Shown: one piece after another, positions 1-7,323 of the stretch
Layout: each line of letters opens with the position of its first letter
Position numbering within the stretch: position 1 is the stretch's first letter
Assembly: GCA_937922955.1 (NCBI GenBank)
Contig: CALAKO010000214.1
Coordinates: 1-13,300, forward strand
Direction: 5' to 3'
From: an uncultured Peptococcaceae bacterium
GTDB taxonomy: Bacteria > Bacillota > Peptococcia > Peptococcales > Peptococcaceae
Length of the DNA stretch: 13,300 bases
The notes under the pieces: generated by a model
Databases searched by the model: none
What the model was told of the DNA's origin: nothing
What the model saw: only the letters and a program-made list of their open reading frames with translations
Made by a program: the position numbers and the translations under genes

Positions 1-81
1 TTATTTATTTATACCCTTTTTTATCAACCACTCCCTCTCAAAGTTTTTATAAGCTCCTTTTATTTTTTCTATATGTGAAGT
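1..81 (-). pseudogene. Possible 3' remnant of a leftward gene
   Basis: Read on the minus strand, a frame of 26 sense codons runs to a TAA at bases 3-1. Its C-terminal part reads KGAYKNFEREWLIKKGINK, which looks like a charged amphipathic helix. An in-frame TAA lies directly upstream, there is no start codon, and the DNA to the right carries no continuation. It may be the decayed tail of a gene truncated when the flanking AT-rich segment arrived, or simply chance in AT-rich DNA. I do not recognise a family. Confidence 0.15.
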
Positions 82-105
82 TTACCACATTTAATAGATA
101 TTATT

Positions 106-133
106 GAAATAACGAATACATAGAACTTGTCAA
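106..133 (-). promoter_or_regulatory. Weak candidate leftward promoter overlapping a palindrome
   Basis: On the minus strand a perfect -35 TTGACA (133-128) is followed after 16 nt by TATTTC (111-106), a poor -10. The -35 sits inside the near-palindrome at 128-141, a plausible place for a repressor or LysR protein to bind. No gene it could drive is visible in the window. Confidence 0.2.
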
Positions 134-141
134 CGTTAACA
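128..141. promoter_or_regulatory. Candidate operator: 14-bp near-palindrome
   Basis: TGTCAACGTTAACA is self-complementary except for one base pair. It lies about 190 bp upstream of the LysR-type start codon. LysR proteins bind imperfect dyads of roughly this size next to their own genes. Assigning this dyad to the regulator is inference. Confidence 0.25.
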
Positions 142-283
142 GCAACCATTACTCACTCTACCAACGCTATAAATTCAATTAATATCTCAACAATTGTTAT
201 AACTATTTACTTGAACCATAATTCATTATATTTTGTCAAGTTCCTTTTCTTTCAGAAATTTACTGCATTGCAACCTTCTTTTT

Positions 284-292
284 TGCTATAAT
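284..292 (+). promoter_or_regulatory. Extended -10 promoter of the LysR-type gene
   Basis: TGC followed by the perfect hexamer TATAAT (287-292) forms an extended -10 element, 37 bp before the start codon. The only -35-like sequence is CTGCAT (263-268), 18 nt upstream, which is a poor match. Extended -10 promoters tolerate this. Confidence 0.6.
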
Positions 293-329
293 TTATTTAT
301 AGATGAACTAATGTTTTGGGGGGCTTTGC

Positions 330-1259
330 ATGCGATTGGAAGATATTAAATACTTTGTAGAAGTTGTTGATAAAAAAAGTCTAAATAAAGCTGCAGACAC
401 ACTTTATATCACACAACCTGCTCTTGGAAATTCAATAAAAAATTTTGAAGCTGAACTAAATCAATTACTTCTTCATCGCTCGTCTTCAGGGATCAGTCCA
501 ACATTATTCGGAAAAATCGTCTATAATGACTGCGTCCAGTTGCTTGACTTTTTCTCCAGTGCATATAATAGCTGGCAGGAAAAAGTTAATTTGCTTTCTA
601 CTTTAGAAGGAGACATTCAAATTGGAACTTTTCCACTTATTGCACCATTTTTAGCTGCGAATTTTTCAAAAGAACTTAAATCATTATGTCCTAATCTCGA
701 TGTTTCTGTTTTTGATCTTTCACTACGTCATGATTTACATAAATTTTTATCCAGTGACATTGATATAGGTATTGGAGTGCTGGAAACATCTTGTAATGTA
801 CGAAACCATGAAATTTTCGCCGAAGCAAAGAATCTTGGCTTAGAAATCAAATTAATATGGAAAGATAAATTAAAAGCGCTTGTCAGTAAAAAGAATAAAC
901 TTTCAAAAAAAACATTTGTAGATATAGAAGACTTAAAAGATATCCCTTTAATCACCTATTATAAAAATGAAAAAGAGTATATTTATCCCGGACCATCTGA
1001 AAACATTTTATATGCACATACAACCGACCAAATTTTCCAAATGGTACAAGCGAATGATGGATATTTTTTAGCCTGTGAAAAAATTGCAAACACGCACTTT
1101 GCAATTCAACAAGGTTTAATAAAAACGCTTGATATTCAAGGAATGGATTATCCTGACATATACCTATATATTGTTCATTCAACAGAAAAAGAAATGAACA
1201 TAGTCCAAAAAACTATCTCAGAACTTCTCTATTTCTTCTTAGCGGATACCTCAATATAA
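330..1259 (+). CDS. LysR family transcriptional regulator
   Basis: This is a DNA-binding transcription factor of the LysR family, 309 residues long, the usual size. The winged helix-turn-helix occupies about residues 1-60, with the family pattern SLNKAADTLYITQPALGNSIK at 17-37 (helices 2 and 3) and a linker helix to about 88. Residues 91-309 form the periplasmic-binding-protein-like effector domain. The effector and targets cannot be read from the sequence. The ATG at 330 follows a G-rich run (GGGGGG) about 6 nt upstream. The gene stands alone between an AT-rich intergenic region and a terminator. Its codon use is very AT-rich: bases 901-960 have only 14 G or C out of 60, unlike the neighbours, which suggests acquisition by transfer. 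The family assignment is secure; the function is open. Confidence 0.93.
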   Translation: MRLEDIKYFVEVVDKKSLNKAADTLYITQPALGNSIKNFEAELNQLLLHRSSSGISPTLFGKIVYNDCVQLLDFFSSAYNSWQEKVNLLSTLEGDIQIGTFPLIAPFLAANFSKELKSLCPNLDVSVFDLSLRHDLHKFLSSDIDIGIGVLETSCNVRNHEIFAEAKNLGLEIKLIWKDKLKALVSKKNKLSKKTFVDIEDLKDIPLITYYKNEKEYIYPGPSENILYAHTTDQIFQMVQANDGYFLACEKIANTHFAIQQGLIKTLDIQGMDYPDIYLYIVHSTEKEMNIVQKTISELLYFFLADTSI

Positions 1260-1261
1260 AA

Positions 1262-1307
1262 AAACAGCGCCGATACACAGTTTGTTTACTGTGTACCGGC
1301 GCTGTTT
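1262..1307. terminator. Bidirectional intrinsic terminator between LysR gene and leftward operon
   Basis: Two 19-nt arms (1262-1280 and 1289-1307) pair with one mismatch around an 8-nt loop. On the minus strand the mismatch becomes a G-U pair and the stem is followed by a run of seven T, so it is an excellent terminator for the leftward operon ending at 1323. On the plus strand the T run is interrupted (TTTCGCTTTC), so termination of the LysR transcript is probably weaker. Confidence 0.85.
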
Positions 1308-1322
1308 CGCTTTCATTCTATT

Positions 1323-2159
1323 TTATTCTTCGATAACGCTTTCCAGTTTCAGTTGATCCATCCAGTGTGCAAACCAAAAGCCAACACCGAAGGCCAGCAG
1401 GCTGATGAACACTTCGCTCGCGTCGTTAAAACTGGTTGGCAGGATCATGATGATAGAGGCTAGGACGAAGCCAAGGATAATCTTTGAAACAATGGCATAG
1501 TGGTTAGCGAGCAATCGATTCATGACTCGAGCCAATAGCATCACAGTGAGCACGAAACCGATGCCCAGTGGAACCAGCACAGCCATATCAAGATTGCCGA
1601 TGCCAGCAGCCATTGGCTGATACAGCCCCATGAACAAGAGCAAAGACGATGAACTCAAGCCCGGAACAATCATACTCAGCCCCCAAACAACACCACAAAA
1701 GAGATACCAGCCAGCGTTCGGTGTGATGCTAGTACCGATGCCTTCTTTCATAACGCTGAAGAACACATAGGCCAAGGCTAAGGTCACGATAAACCCAGTC
1801 CAGCCTTTTGTGGAATGTCGTTCAACGGAGCTCTTAAAGAGCCCAGGCATAGTGCCACAGATCAAACCGGAAAAAAGCGCCATGGCAATGGCGAAATAGG
1901 CACTGAAAAAAACTACCACACCTTTTGCCAAAAGAACAAAACCCAAAAATCCTCCAATGATGATGGGCACAAAAAGCTTATAATGTTGTTTTAATGAACG
2001 CACTGGGTGTTCAAACAATGCCATCATTGGCTGATAAATGCCAAAGGCCACGCACAGCACACCACCACTTACACCTGGAAGAATTGCACCAGTGCCGATG
2101 ATGGCGCCTTGCAGTAAAAGTATCAGCCAACGAATGTTTTTCATGTTCCGCAGATTCAT
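1323..2159 (-). CDS. DUF368 membrane protein, PopT-type polyprenyl-phosphate transporter
   Basis: This is a polytopic inner-membrane protein of the DUF368 family, members of which have been shown to be polyprenyl-phosphate (C55-P) transporters, named PopT, that return the lipid carrier for peptidoglycan and wall polymer synthesis. From the chosen start it has 278 residues, nearly all hydrophobic, with about eight predicted membrane segments. Two related motifs mark an internal duplication: ILPGVSGG at about 26-33 and IVPGLSSSS at about 164-172, each followed by GxYQPM. I chose ATG at 2159 because GTGGAG lies 7 nt upstream. An ATG at 2189 would add ten residues, overlap the upstream gene by 8 nt and lacks a ribosome binding site. 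It is the last gene of the leftward operon, 22 nt after the oxidoreductase, and is followed by a strong terminator. The family is secure; transport activity here is inferred from relatives. Confidence 0.88.
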   Translation of the reverse strand: MNLRNMKNIRWLILLLQGAIIGTGAILPGVSGGVLCVAFGIYQPMMALFEHPVRSLKQHYKLFVPIIIGGFLGFVLLAKGVVVFFSAYFAIAMALFSGLICGTMPGLFKSSVERHSTKGWTGFIVTLALAYVFFSVMKEGIGTSITPNAGWYLFCGVVWGLSMIVPGLSSSSLLLFMGLYQPMAAGIGNLDMAVLVPLGIGFVLTVMLLARVMNRLLANHYAIVSKIILGFVLASIIMILPTSFNDASEVFISLLAFGVGFWFAHWMDQLKLESVIEE

Positions 2160-2181
2160 TGCATTTCTCCACTTATACCAA

Positions 2182-4089
2182 TCATGCATTCAGACGATCA
2201 ATTGCCGCGTAGGCTGTTGCCCCTGGCAAGCTCAACAAGTATTCATACAGCCGCGCTGCCAGCATGTAGCAGCTGCCAGCATCGGCAGTCGCCGATGGAT
2301 CGGCAAATTTTTCGCTCAGTGTACTATCCAGGATGCTGCGGCTTTGCAGAAATACCACACTGCCGGAAAAATCACTCGGCGCAGAACTGCCATCCAAAGC
2401 AGCCACTTTGGCAGACAAAGCAACCAACATTTCTTCATTAGTCGGTTCCTCATCAACCGCAATGCGCGGCTCTAAAGTCAAGCCCGATTTTTTTACAACC
2501 GTATTCATCATATTCGCAAAGCGCGGACCTGTTACCGCAGTATCCAGTCGATAATCATTATCATAGCCACCATCGGCAAACCCCATGCTACGAATGACTT
2601 TCAATCCAGAATACGCCCAGTGGTCCATAACCGCTTCATGGGTTTCTGTATGCTCAAGACGCGTTCCTTGTTCTTCAAGCAGCTTCTGAATCTCACTGAT
2701 AGAGGCATCGCTGGCAAGCAGGTCACGCAGCACACGAATGTTATCGTTTTCCAGCGCAACCTTTGCAGCCACGCCGGCAGCCTGCGCACAAGCCATGCCT
2801 GTCGGTACAATACGCGCTGAGCCTGCAGCCATAGAGGTGTAACCCGCTGCACGACCAACAATCATGAGACCATCGACTTCCAATGGAATCAGACTGCCCA
2901 AACCGATTTCATACTGATCTGGGAATCCCACTACCGTGCCATAGCGCTGCGTTTTTGTGGCCTGCACATCCACCGGATAATTGCTGACTGCAATGGCATC
3001 CGGCTGTGAACGATTTTCCAGCACGTCGTCGATGGTCAGCATGGATTCGCATTGAATATGACGAGTCTCCCGCACATAAAGCTGTTCTGCCGTGTCTACC
3101 AGTTCCGCATTTTCAAAGCCCTCGCAGTTTTCTCGCATATATTCAACGATGGACGGCAGTTCGGCCTGACCGCGTGCAATGCCTTCAGCCCGGCTGTCTG
3201 CATCCAATGCGTCTACATCAAAAATAATCAACGCATTGAGCAGCACATCACCATTGGCTTGTCGGGCAATGTTGAAACCGCGAAGTCTCAAGTTTTCATC
3301 CTTTGGCTCATAAGCAAAGCCTTCTTTGCTGTAGCCCCAAGCCAAATTGCCATTTGCACCACCTTCAGCACTGGAAGCGCCATCCTGTGGCGTGGTCACA
3401 AATTCAACAACTTTATCCCAATCAACACCGGAAAGGCGATACATCAGCGTCACACCCATTTCACGATCGCGCTCGCCAATGTCTTCACCGGCAAAAGTGT
3501 AAGGTGCTCCAGCGGCAGCGCAGACATCGCCGTCCGGAGTGGCATCAATAACAATCGGCGCAGTGTACGTCACACTTTCGCCCTCTTCTTCCACGATCAC
3601 CCCTGTGACCGCATGATCTTCCATAACCGGTTCCTTAAAATGGCTGTTCACACGCAGCGTAATGTTTTCCTCTGCCTTGACCATTTCATAGAAGGTATTC
3701 TTCGCTGTCGTGATGTCAAAGCCGGAACCTCCGACCGCGTCACTGAATTCTTTGTAAATGCCTTCAACAAGCACGGTGCCATCTCGTGATTCTGGTACAT
3801 CAATGTAATTCAATTCACCGAGAGTGTACAGACCGCCCAGCGACTCATCCTGGCAAATCAACAAGGTGTCCAAGCCATTCCGAGCAGCCGAAATGGCCGC
3901 CGTAACCCCTTCCGGACTTCCATCTACGACAATACAGTCATAACTGGACGGTACATTTTCTTCATTGGTAATTTTGATTTCTTCAACAACAGCAGACGTG
4001 TCCTGTTCTGTTGACTCATTGCCACATCCAATTAAGCAAAGCGTACAAGCCATCAAAACCGCCGCCAGAATGGTCCCTTTCTTTTTCAC
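2182..4089 (-). CDS. FAD-dependent oxidoreductase lipoprotein with degenerate SLH-like tail
   Basis: This is a predicted exported flavoprotein of 635 residues. Residues 1-22 form a lipoprotein signal ending in the lipobox LIGC (Cys22), so it should be anchored to the outer face of the membrane. Residues about 51-445 match FAD-dependent oxidoreductases of the FAD_oxidored type: a Rossmann strand with VVDGSPEG (54-61), IDATPDGDVCAAAGAPY (181-197), RETRHI (340-345), and the C-terminal FAD motif around DGLMIVGRAAGYTS (406-419). The first glycine of the usual dinucleotide motif is Asp56. Residues about 489-532 and 577-618 resemble S-layer homology repeats, but the TRAE signature is lost. The start is GTG at 4089, with AAGGAG 7 nt upstream, and it overlaps the whiA stop by 4 nt (GTGA), so translation is probably coupled. 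The substrate is unknown. Confidence 0.85.
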   Translation of the reverse strand: MKKKGTILAAVLMACTLCLIGCGNESTEQDTSAVVEEIKITNEENVPSSYDCIVVDGSPEGVTAAISAARNGLDTLLICQDESLGGLYTLGELNYIDVPESRDGTVLVEGIYKEFSDAVGGSGFDITTAKNTFYEMVKAEENITLRVNSHFKEPVMEDHAVTGVIVEEEGESVTYTAPIVIDATPDGDVCAAAGAPYTFAGEDIGERDREMGVTLMYRLSGVDWDKVVEFVTTPQDGASSAEGGANGNLAWGYSKEGFAYEPKDENLRLRGFNIARQANGDVLLNALIIFDVDALDADSRAEGIARGQAELPSIVEYMRENCEGFENAELVDTAEQLYVRETRHIQCESMLTIDDVLENRSQPDAIAVSNYPVDVQATKTQRYGTVVGFPDQYEIGLGSLIPLEVDGLMIVGRAAGYTSMAAGSARIVPTGMACAQAAGVAAKVALENDNIRVLRDLLASDASISEIQKLLEEQGTRLEHTETHEAVMDHWAYSGLKVIRSMGFADGGYDNDYRLDTAVTGPRFANMMNTVVKKSGLTLEPRIAVDEEPTNEEMLVALSAKVAALDGSSAPSDFSGSVVFLQSRSILDSTLSEKFADPSATADAGSCYMLAARLYEYLLSLPGATAYAAIDRLNA

Positions 4090-5069
4090 GACACATCTCC
4101 TTTCCCTTGTTCCAAATCATCTTCCATCGGCTGCAACTGCTCCGCCATTTCTTCCAGACGACGCATACGATGATTCATGCCAGACTTACCAACCGGCGGA
4201 TCCAAAAGTTGCCCCAAATCTTTGAGGCTTTCTTCCGGATGATTCAGCCGCACCTCAGCAGCCTGTCGCAGTGACTCCGGCAATCGCTCCAGCCCCATAT
4301 GCTCGGCAATCAAACGAATGTTTTGAATTTGTCGCTGAGCGGCATTGATGGACTTGTTCATATTGGCTGTTTCGCAGTTGACAAGGCGATTCACTTGGTT
4401 GCGCATGTTTTTTTGAATACGCGTGTTTTCCAGCTCCATCACAGCCTCGTATGCCCCAATTAACGCCAGAAAGTCACTGATTTGCTCGCTCTCTTTCAGG
4501 TAAACGATAATACTCTCTTTGCGATAGCTCATACGCGGATAAATATTGTAATTCTCAATCAGCGCAATCAGATTGGTGGCATATTCTTCACTTTGAGTGA
4601 CAATTTCCAGATGATAACTGCGATGCGGATCAGTCATGGAGCCGCTGCCAAGAAAAACGCCACGCAAATATGCGCGGCGCAAGCTGTCGCTGCTTGTCAA
4701 TTCAGCAGCAATTTCCGGCCGAAAGGGAAGTCCATCCTGATCAACCATGCCCAATGAGTTCAACAAAGCCTGCATGCGTGTCTGGCTTGGCACATTGACG
4801 ACATACAAAACATTCTTTTTCAACCGTGTGCGACGCTGAATCGTTACAGTTGCCTCCACATGAAACAATTCTTTCAGCCAGGAAAAAGCCAATCGCGCCA
4901 CCGCTGCATTTTCACTCACGAGCTGAAGACTGATTTGTTGTCTGGCAGCGATGAGTATGGTACCATCCATGCGCACCAAGCCTGCCAACAGCGCCACACG
5001 TTCGCTGTCGTCGTTATACTCCAGACGCAGCAATTCATTTTTTATTTCGTTTGAAAAACTCAACGCCAC
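4086..5069 (-). CDS. whiA: DNA-binding protein WhiA
   Basis: WhiA is a conserved DNA-binding protein of Gram-positive lineages: a sporulation regulator in Streptomyces, and in Bacillus a factor tied to cell division and chromosome segregation. At 327 residues it has normal length. The N-terminal part carries the LAGLIDADG-like fold without the catalytic residues (for example RGVFLGSGSMTDPHRSYHLE, about 136-155). The C-terminal helix-turn-helix covers about 264-307 with the family signature LLDPPVGKSGMNHRMRRL (288-305). The frame opens with GTG at 5069, but the TTG at 5063 gives MSFSNEIKNELL, matching the usual WhiA N-terminus, and sits better behind the GGAGGAGG run. I consider TTG 5063 equally or more likely. 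It overlaps the yvcK stop and is coupled to the next gene by a 4-nt overlap. Confidence 0.95.
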   Translation of the reverse strand: MALSFSNEIKNELLRLEYNDDSERVALLAGLVRMDGTILIAARQQISLQLVSENAAVARLAFSWLKELFHVEATVTIQRRTRLKKNVLYVVNVPSQTRMQALLNSLGMVDQDGLPFRPEIAAELTSSDSLRRAYLRGVFLGSGSMTDPHRSYHLEIVTQSEEYATNLIALIENYNIYPRMSYRKESIIVYLKESEQISDFLALIGAYEAVMELENTRIQKNMRNQVNRLVNCETANMNKSINAAQRQIQNIRLIAEHMGLERLPESLRQAAEVRLNHPEESLKDLGQLLDPPVGKSGMNHRMRRLEEMAEQLQPMEDDLEQGKGDVS

Positions 5070-6418
5070 TCCTCCTCCAGCTCATGAAGCCGTTTAATGT
5101 TTTGATGGTTTTTAATCAATCCATTGCGTAATTTGAACTCTTTGTCAGAATACAAGGTTCGCAAAATAGTGCCTGCCAGTTTACGTGAATCGTGATGATA
5201 AGGATTCTTCTCACTGACCAACGATGTTTCAATGATTTTTGTATCCATTTTGTCCAGTTTATCATAATCGACCTTCACACGTACACTGGCTTGTAACAAA
5301 ATGTCCGCCAATTCAATGGTTGTATTGGTCTTTCCATCATCCACCAACATATAGTCAATCATTTCTGGACAGCTGTGATCATAGATTGCCTGTAAATGAT
5401 CGGAAGCAGTGTACTCAGAAGTTTCACCAGGCTGCGTCGTAACATTACAAATGTAAAACGTCTTGCAACGACTGTCTTTGATTGCGTCTACAATCTGATG
5501 CACACATAGGTTTGGAATAACGGATGTGTACAAGCTGCCCGGTCCTAAAATGACAGCATCCGCTTCATCAATCGCTTCCAAGACGCCAGGCAGTACCTCT
5601 GCATAAGGAGGATCGACCATTAAACGACGAATTGGTACTTCCGTTTCACCAATATTGCACTCCCCAGTCAGCAAGGTACCATCAATAAGTTCAGCTTGAA
5701 GTTCCAACGGTTCCATTGTTACCGGCAAGACACGCCCACCTAAATGTAAAATCTGGTCAACGCTCCCTATCGCTTCCTGAAAATTCCCGTTAATATTAGA
5801 AAGGGCCACCATCATTAAATTCCCTAGACTATGCCCTTTCAAGCCTTCACCGCGCGAAAAACGATAATTAAACAGCTGTTCCATAATGTCTTCTTCGTCG
5901 GCAAGAGCCACAATGCAGGAACGAATATCTCCGACAGGAATGCCGCCAAATTCTCGGCGCAAACGGCCACTGCTGCCGCCATCATCACCAACCGAAACCA
6001 CTGCGGTCAGATTGGACGTATAGTGCTTCAATCCTTTTAAGATAACCGATAATCCTGTTCCGCCACCAATGACCACCACCTTTGGCCCATTAGCCAGCAT
6101 AGCATCCTGTAGATACGCATCAACTTGTGAATGCCCCTTAGTAATTTTCCGGTATTGATCACCAAAATGACGCACCGCAAAAACAGCCACAAAAATTCCC
6201 AGAGCAACACAAATAAGACCTTGCCCTACGGACAGGTCCGGAATACTTCTCTGTAAAAAATTAACAAACGAAACGACCAGCGATTTTGCGTATTGGTTAT
6301 TTACCATTGACCACATGCCGATAATAATCAAAGCAATGGCCACCCCGCCCAATGCCGCCCATCGCTTCAATCCCAAACCGGGCGAATACCAACGTCGCGT
6401 ATTAGGCTTCAATTTCAA
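5060..6418 (-). CDS. yvcK: YvcK/GlmR family (CofD-like) UDP-GlcNAc-binding regulator with N-terminal membrane helices
   Basis: YvcK (GlmR) binds UDP-GlcNAc and in Bacillus controls carbon flow into cell envelope precursors through GlmS; it is needed for growth on gluconeogenic carbon sources. Residues about 113-440 form the CofD-like Rossmann domain with GGGTGLS (118-124), SVGDDGGSSGRLR (142-154), GHSLGNL (195-201), LGPGSLYTS (291-299) and NVTTQPGETS (325-334). Unlike the roughly 320-residue Bacillus protein, this one has 452 residues with two predicted membrane helices at about 20-38 and 65-84, so it is probably membrane-tethered. The start is TTG at 6418 with GGGAG 9 nt upstream; a second TTG lies two codons downstream. 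It follows rapZ by 18 nt and overlaps the start of whiA by up to 10 nt. Confidence 0.94.
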   Translation of the reverse strand: MKLKPNTRRWYSPGLGLKRWAALGGVAIALIIIGMWSMVNNQYAKSLVVSFVNFLQRSIPDLSVGQGLICVALGIFVAVFAVRHFGDQYRKITKGHSQVDAYLQDAMLANGPKVVVIGGGTGLSVILKGLKHYTSNLTAVVSVGDDGGSSGRLRREFGGIPVGDIRSCIVALADEEDIMEQLFNYRFSRGEGLKGHSLGNLMMVALSNINGNFQEAIGSVDQILHLGGRVLPVTMEPLELQAELIDGTLLTGECNIGETEVPIRRLMVDPPYAEVLPGVLEAIDEADAVILGPGSLYTSVIPNLCVHQIVDAIKDSRCKTFYICNVTTQPGETSEYTASDHLQAIYDHSCPEMIDYMLVDDGKTNTTIELADILLQASVRVKVDYDKLDKMDTKIIETSLVSEKNPYHHDSRKLAGTILRTLYSDKEFKLRNGLIKNHQNIKRLHELEEEWR

Positions 6419-6436
6419 TGAATCATTCTCCCATCA

Positions 6437-7306
6437 TCAGTGATCGCGATGCTTGAGGTTCACCGTATAACCAGCTTGTTTCAAATTTTTTGCCAGCTCC
6501 ACAGCCACTGAAATGCTGCGATGCTGTCCGCCTGTACAACCAATAGCAATATTAATGTCCAGACGGCCAGAAGCAGCATACTGTGGCAATATTTCTCGCA
6601 TCAAGCTGCAATAATTGGCAAGAAAATGCTTTGCCTCATCGCTCGCAAACACATAATCACGCACAGCCTGATCGCGTCCTGTCAATGGACGCAACGCAGG
6701 CTCATAGAAAGGATTCTTTAAAAAACGCACATCCATCACTATATCGGCATCAATCGGAATGCCGTTTTTATAGCCAAAAGACTGAATGTTAACCTGCATG
6801 TCCTCTTTTTCCGATTCCCATAGTTTTAACAGAGCATTTTTCAGTGCGCTTTTTGATAAATCGGACGTATCAAGGGTAATAGACGCAAGCTCACGAATTC
6901 GAGCCAGCGCCTTGCGTTCCCGCTCAATACCCCCTAGAATGGATCCATCCTCGCTCAACGGATGTTGACGCCTGGTTTCTTTGAAACGATTGACCAGCAC
7001 TTCATTGCTCGCTTCAAGATAAAGAATGGCATAATCAATTCCCATATCGTGAAGCTTTTCCAGCTGTTCGTCAATGGATTGAATAAACTGACCGCCTCGC
7101 ATGTCGATCACCAGACAGATCTTATGAATATTGTTTTCTGTCTGCACCACCAATTCGGCAAGGCGCGTGATCAGCGGAGCAGGCAAATTGTCCACACAAA
7201 AATAGCCCATATCCTCAAAATAATTGCAGGCTGAGCTTTTTCCTGCGCCGGACAACCCCGTCACAATGACAAATCGCTTTTCTTCATTCGGTAATAAAGT
7301 GCTCAT
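6437..7306 (-). CDS. rapZ: RapZ/YvcJ family nucleotide-binding protein (RNase adapter)
   Basis: This is a P-loop protein of the RapZ family, 289 residues, normal length. In E. coli RapZ guides RNase E to the small RNA GlmZ and so tunes glucosamine-6-phosphate synthase. In Bacillus the homologue YvcJ hydrolyses nucleotides and affects competence. Visible motifs are the Walker A GLSGAGKS (17-24), CVDNLP (37-42), ETRRQHPL (110-117), and in the C-terminal domain GCTGGQHRS (256-264), ending KHRDH. The ATG at 7306 has only a weak ribosome binding site, which suggests translation coupled to the gene ending 17 nt upstream; no alternative in-frame start exists there. It is followed by yvcK and whiA, the classic gene order. 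The family is certain; whether it works on RNA here is unknown. Confidence 0.95.
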   Translation of the reverse strand: MSTLLPNEEKRFVIVTGLSGAGKSSACNYFEDMGYFCVDNLPAPLITRLAELVVQTENNIHKICLVIDMRGGQFIQSIDEQLEKLHDMGIDYAILYLEASNEVLVNRFKETRRQHPLSEDGSILGGIERERKALARIRELASITLDTSDLSKSALKNALLKLWESEKEDMQVNIQSFGYKNGIPIDADIVMDVRFLKNPFYEPALRPLTGRDQAVRDYVFASDEAKHFLANYCSLMREILPQYAASGRLDINIAIGCTGGQHRSISVAVELAKNLKQAGYTVNLKHRDH

Positions 7307-7323
7307 GTTCCATTCACTCGCTT

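Larger units (their letters stand above)
1..329. other. AT-rich non-coding region upstream of the LysR gene
   Basis: No convincing gene is visible in this stretch, which is rich in runs of A and T. It holds short inverted repeats: the near-palindrome TGTCAACGTTAACA (128-141), the perfect palindrome AACAATTGTT (189-198) and ATAAT-TC-ATTAT (218-229). It also holds the promoter of the downstream regulator. LysR-type genes often have their target and operator just upstream. No rightward target gene is present, and no leftward start codon opens a frame that leaves the window at base 1, so any divergent target would lie outside the window. Confidence 0.7.

Noticed and set aside
189..203. Overlapping palindromes AACAATTGTT and GTTATAAC
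   Set aside because: They are short palindromes in AT-rich DNA and likely by chance; they are not placed at a promoter.
2038..2475. Plus-strand frames of 145 and 85 residues across the DUF368-oxidoreductase junction
   Set aside because: They overlap two real genes on the opposite strand and have low-complexity, non-protein-like composition.
3052..3789. 245-residue plus-strand open frame within the oxidoreductase gene
   Set aside because: It is antisense to a gene with clear FAD motifs and has no recognisable protein features or promoter.
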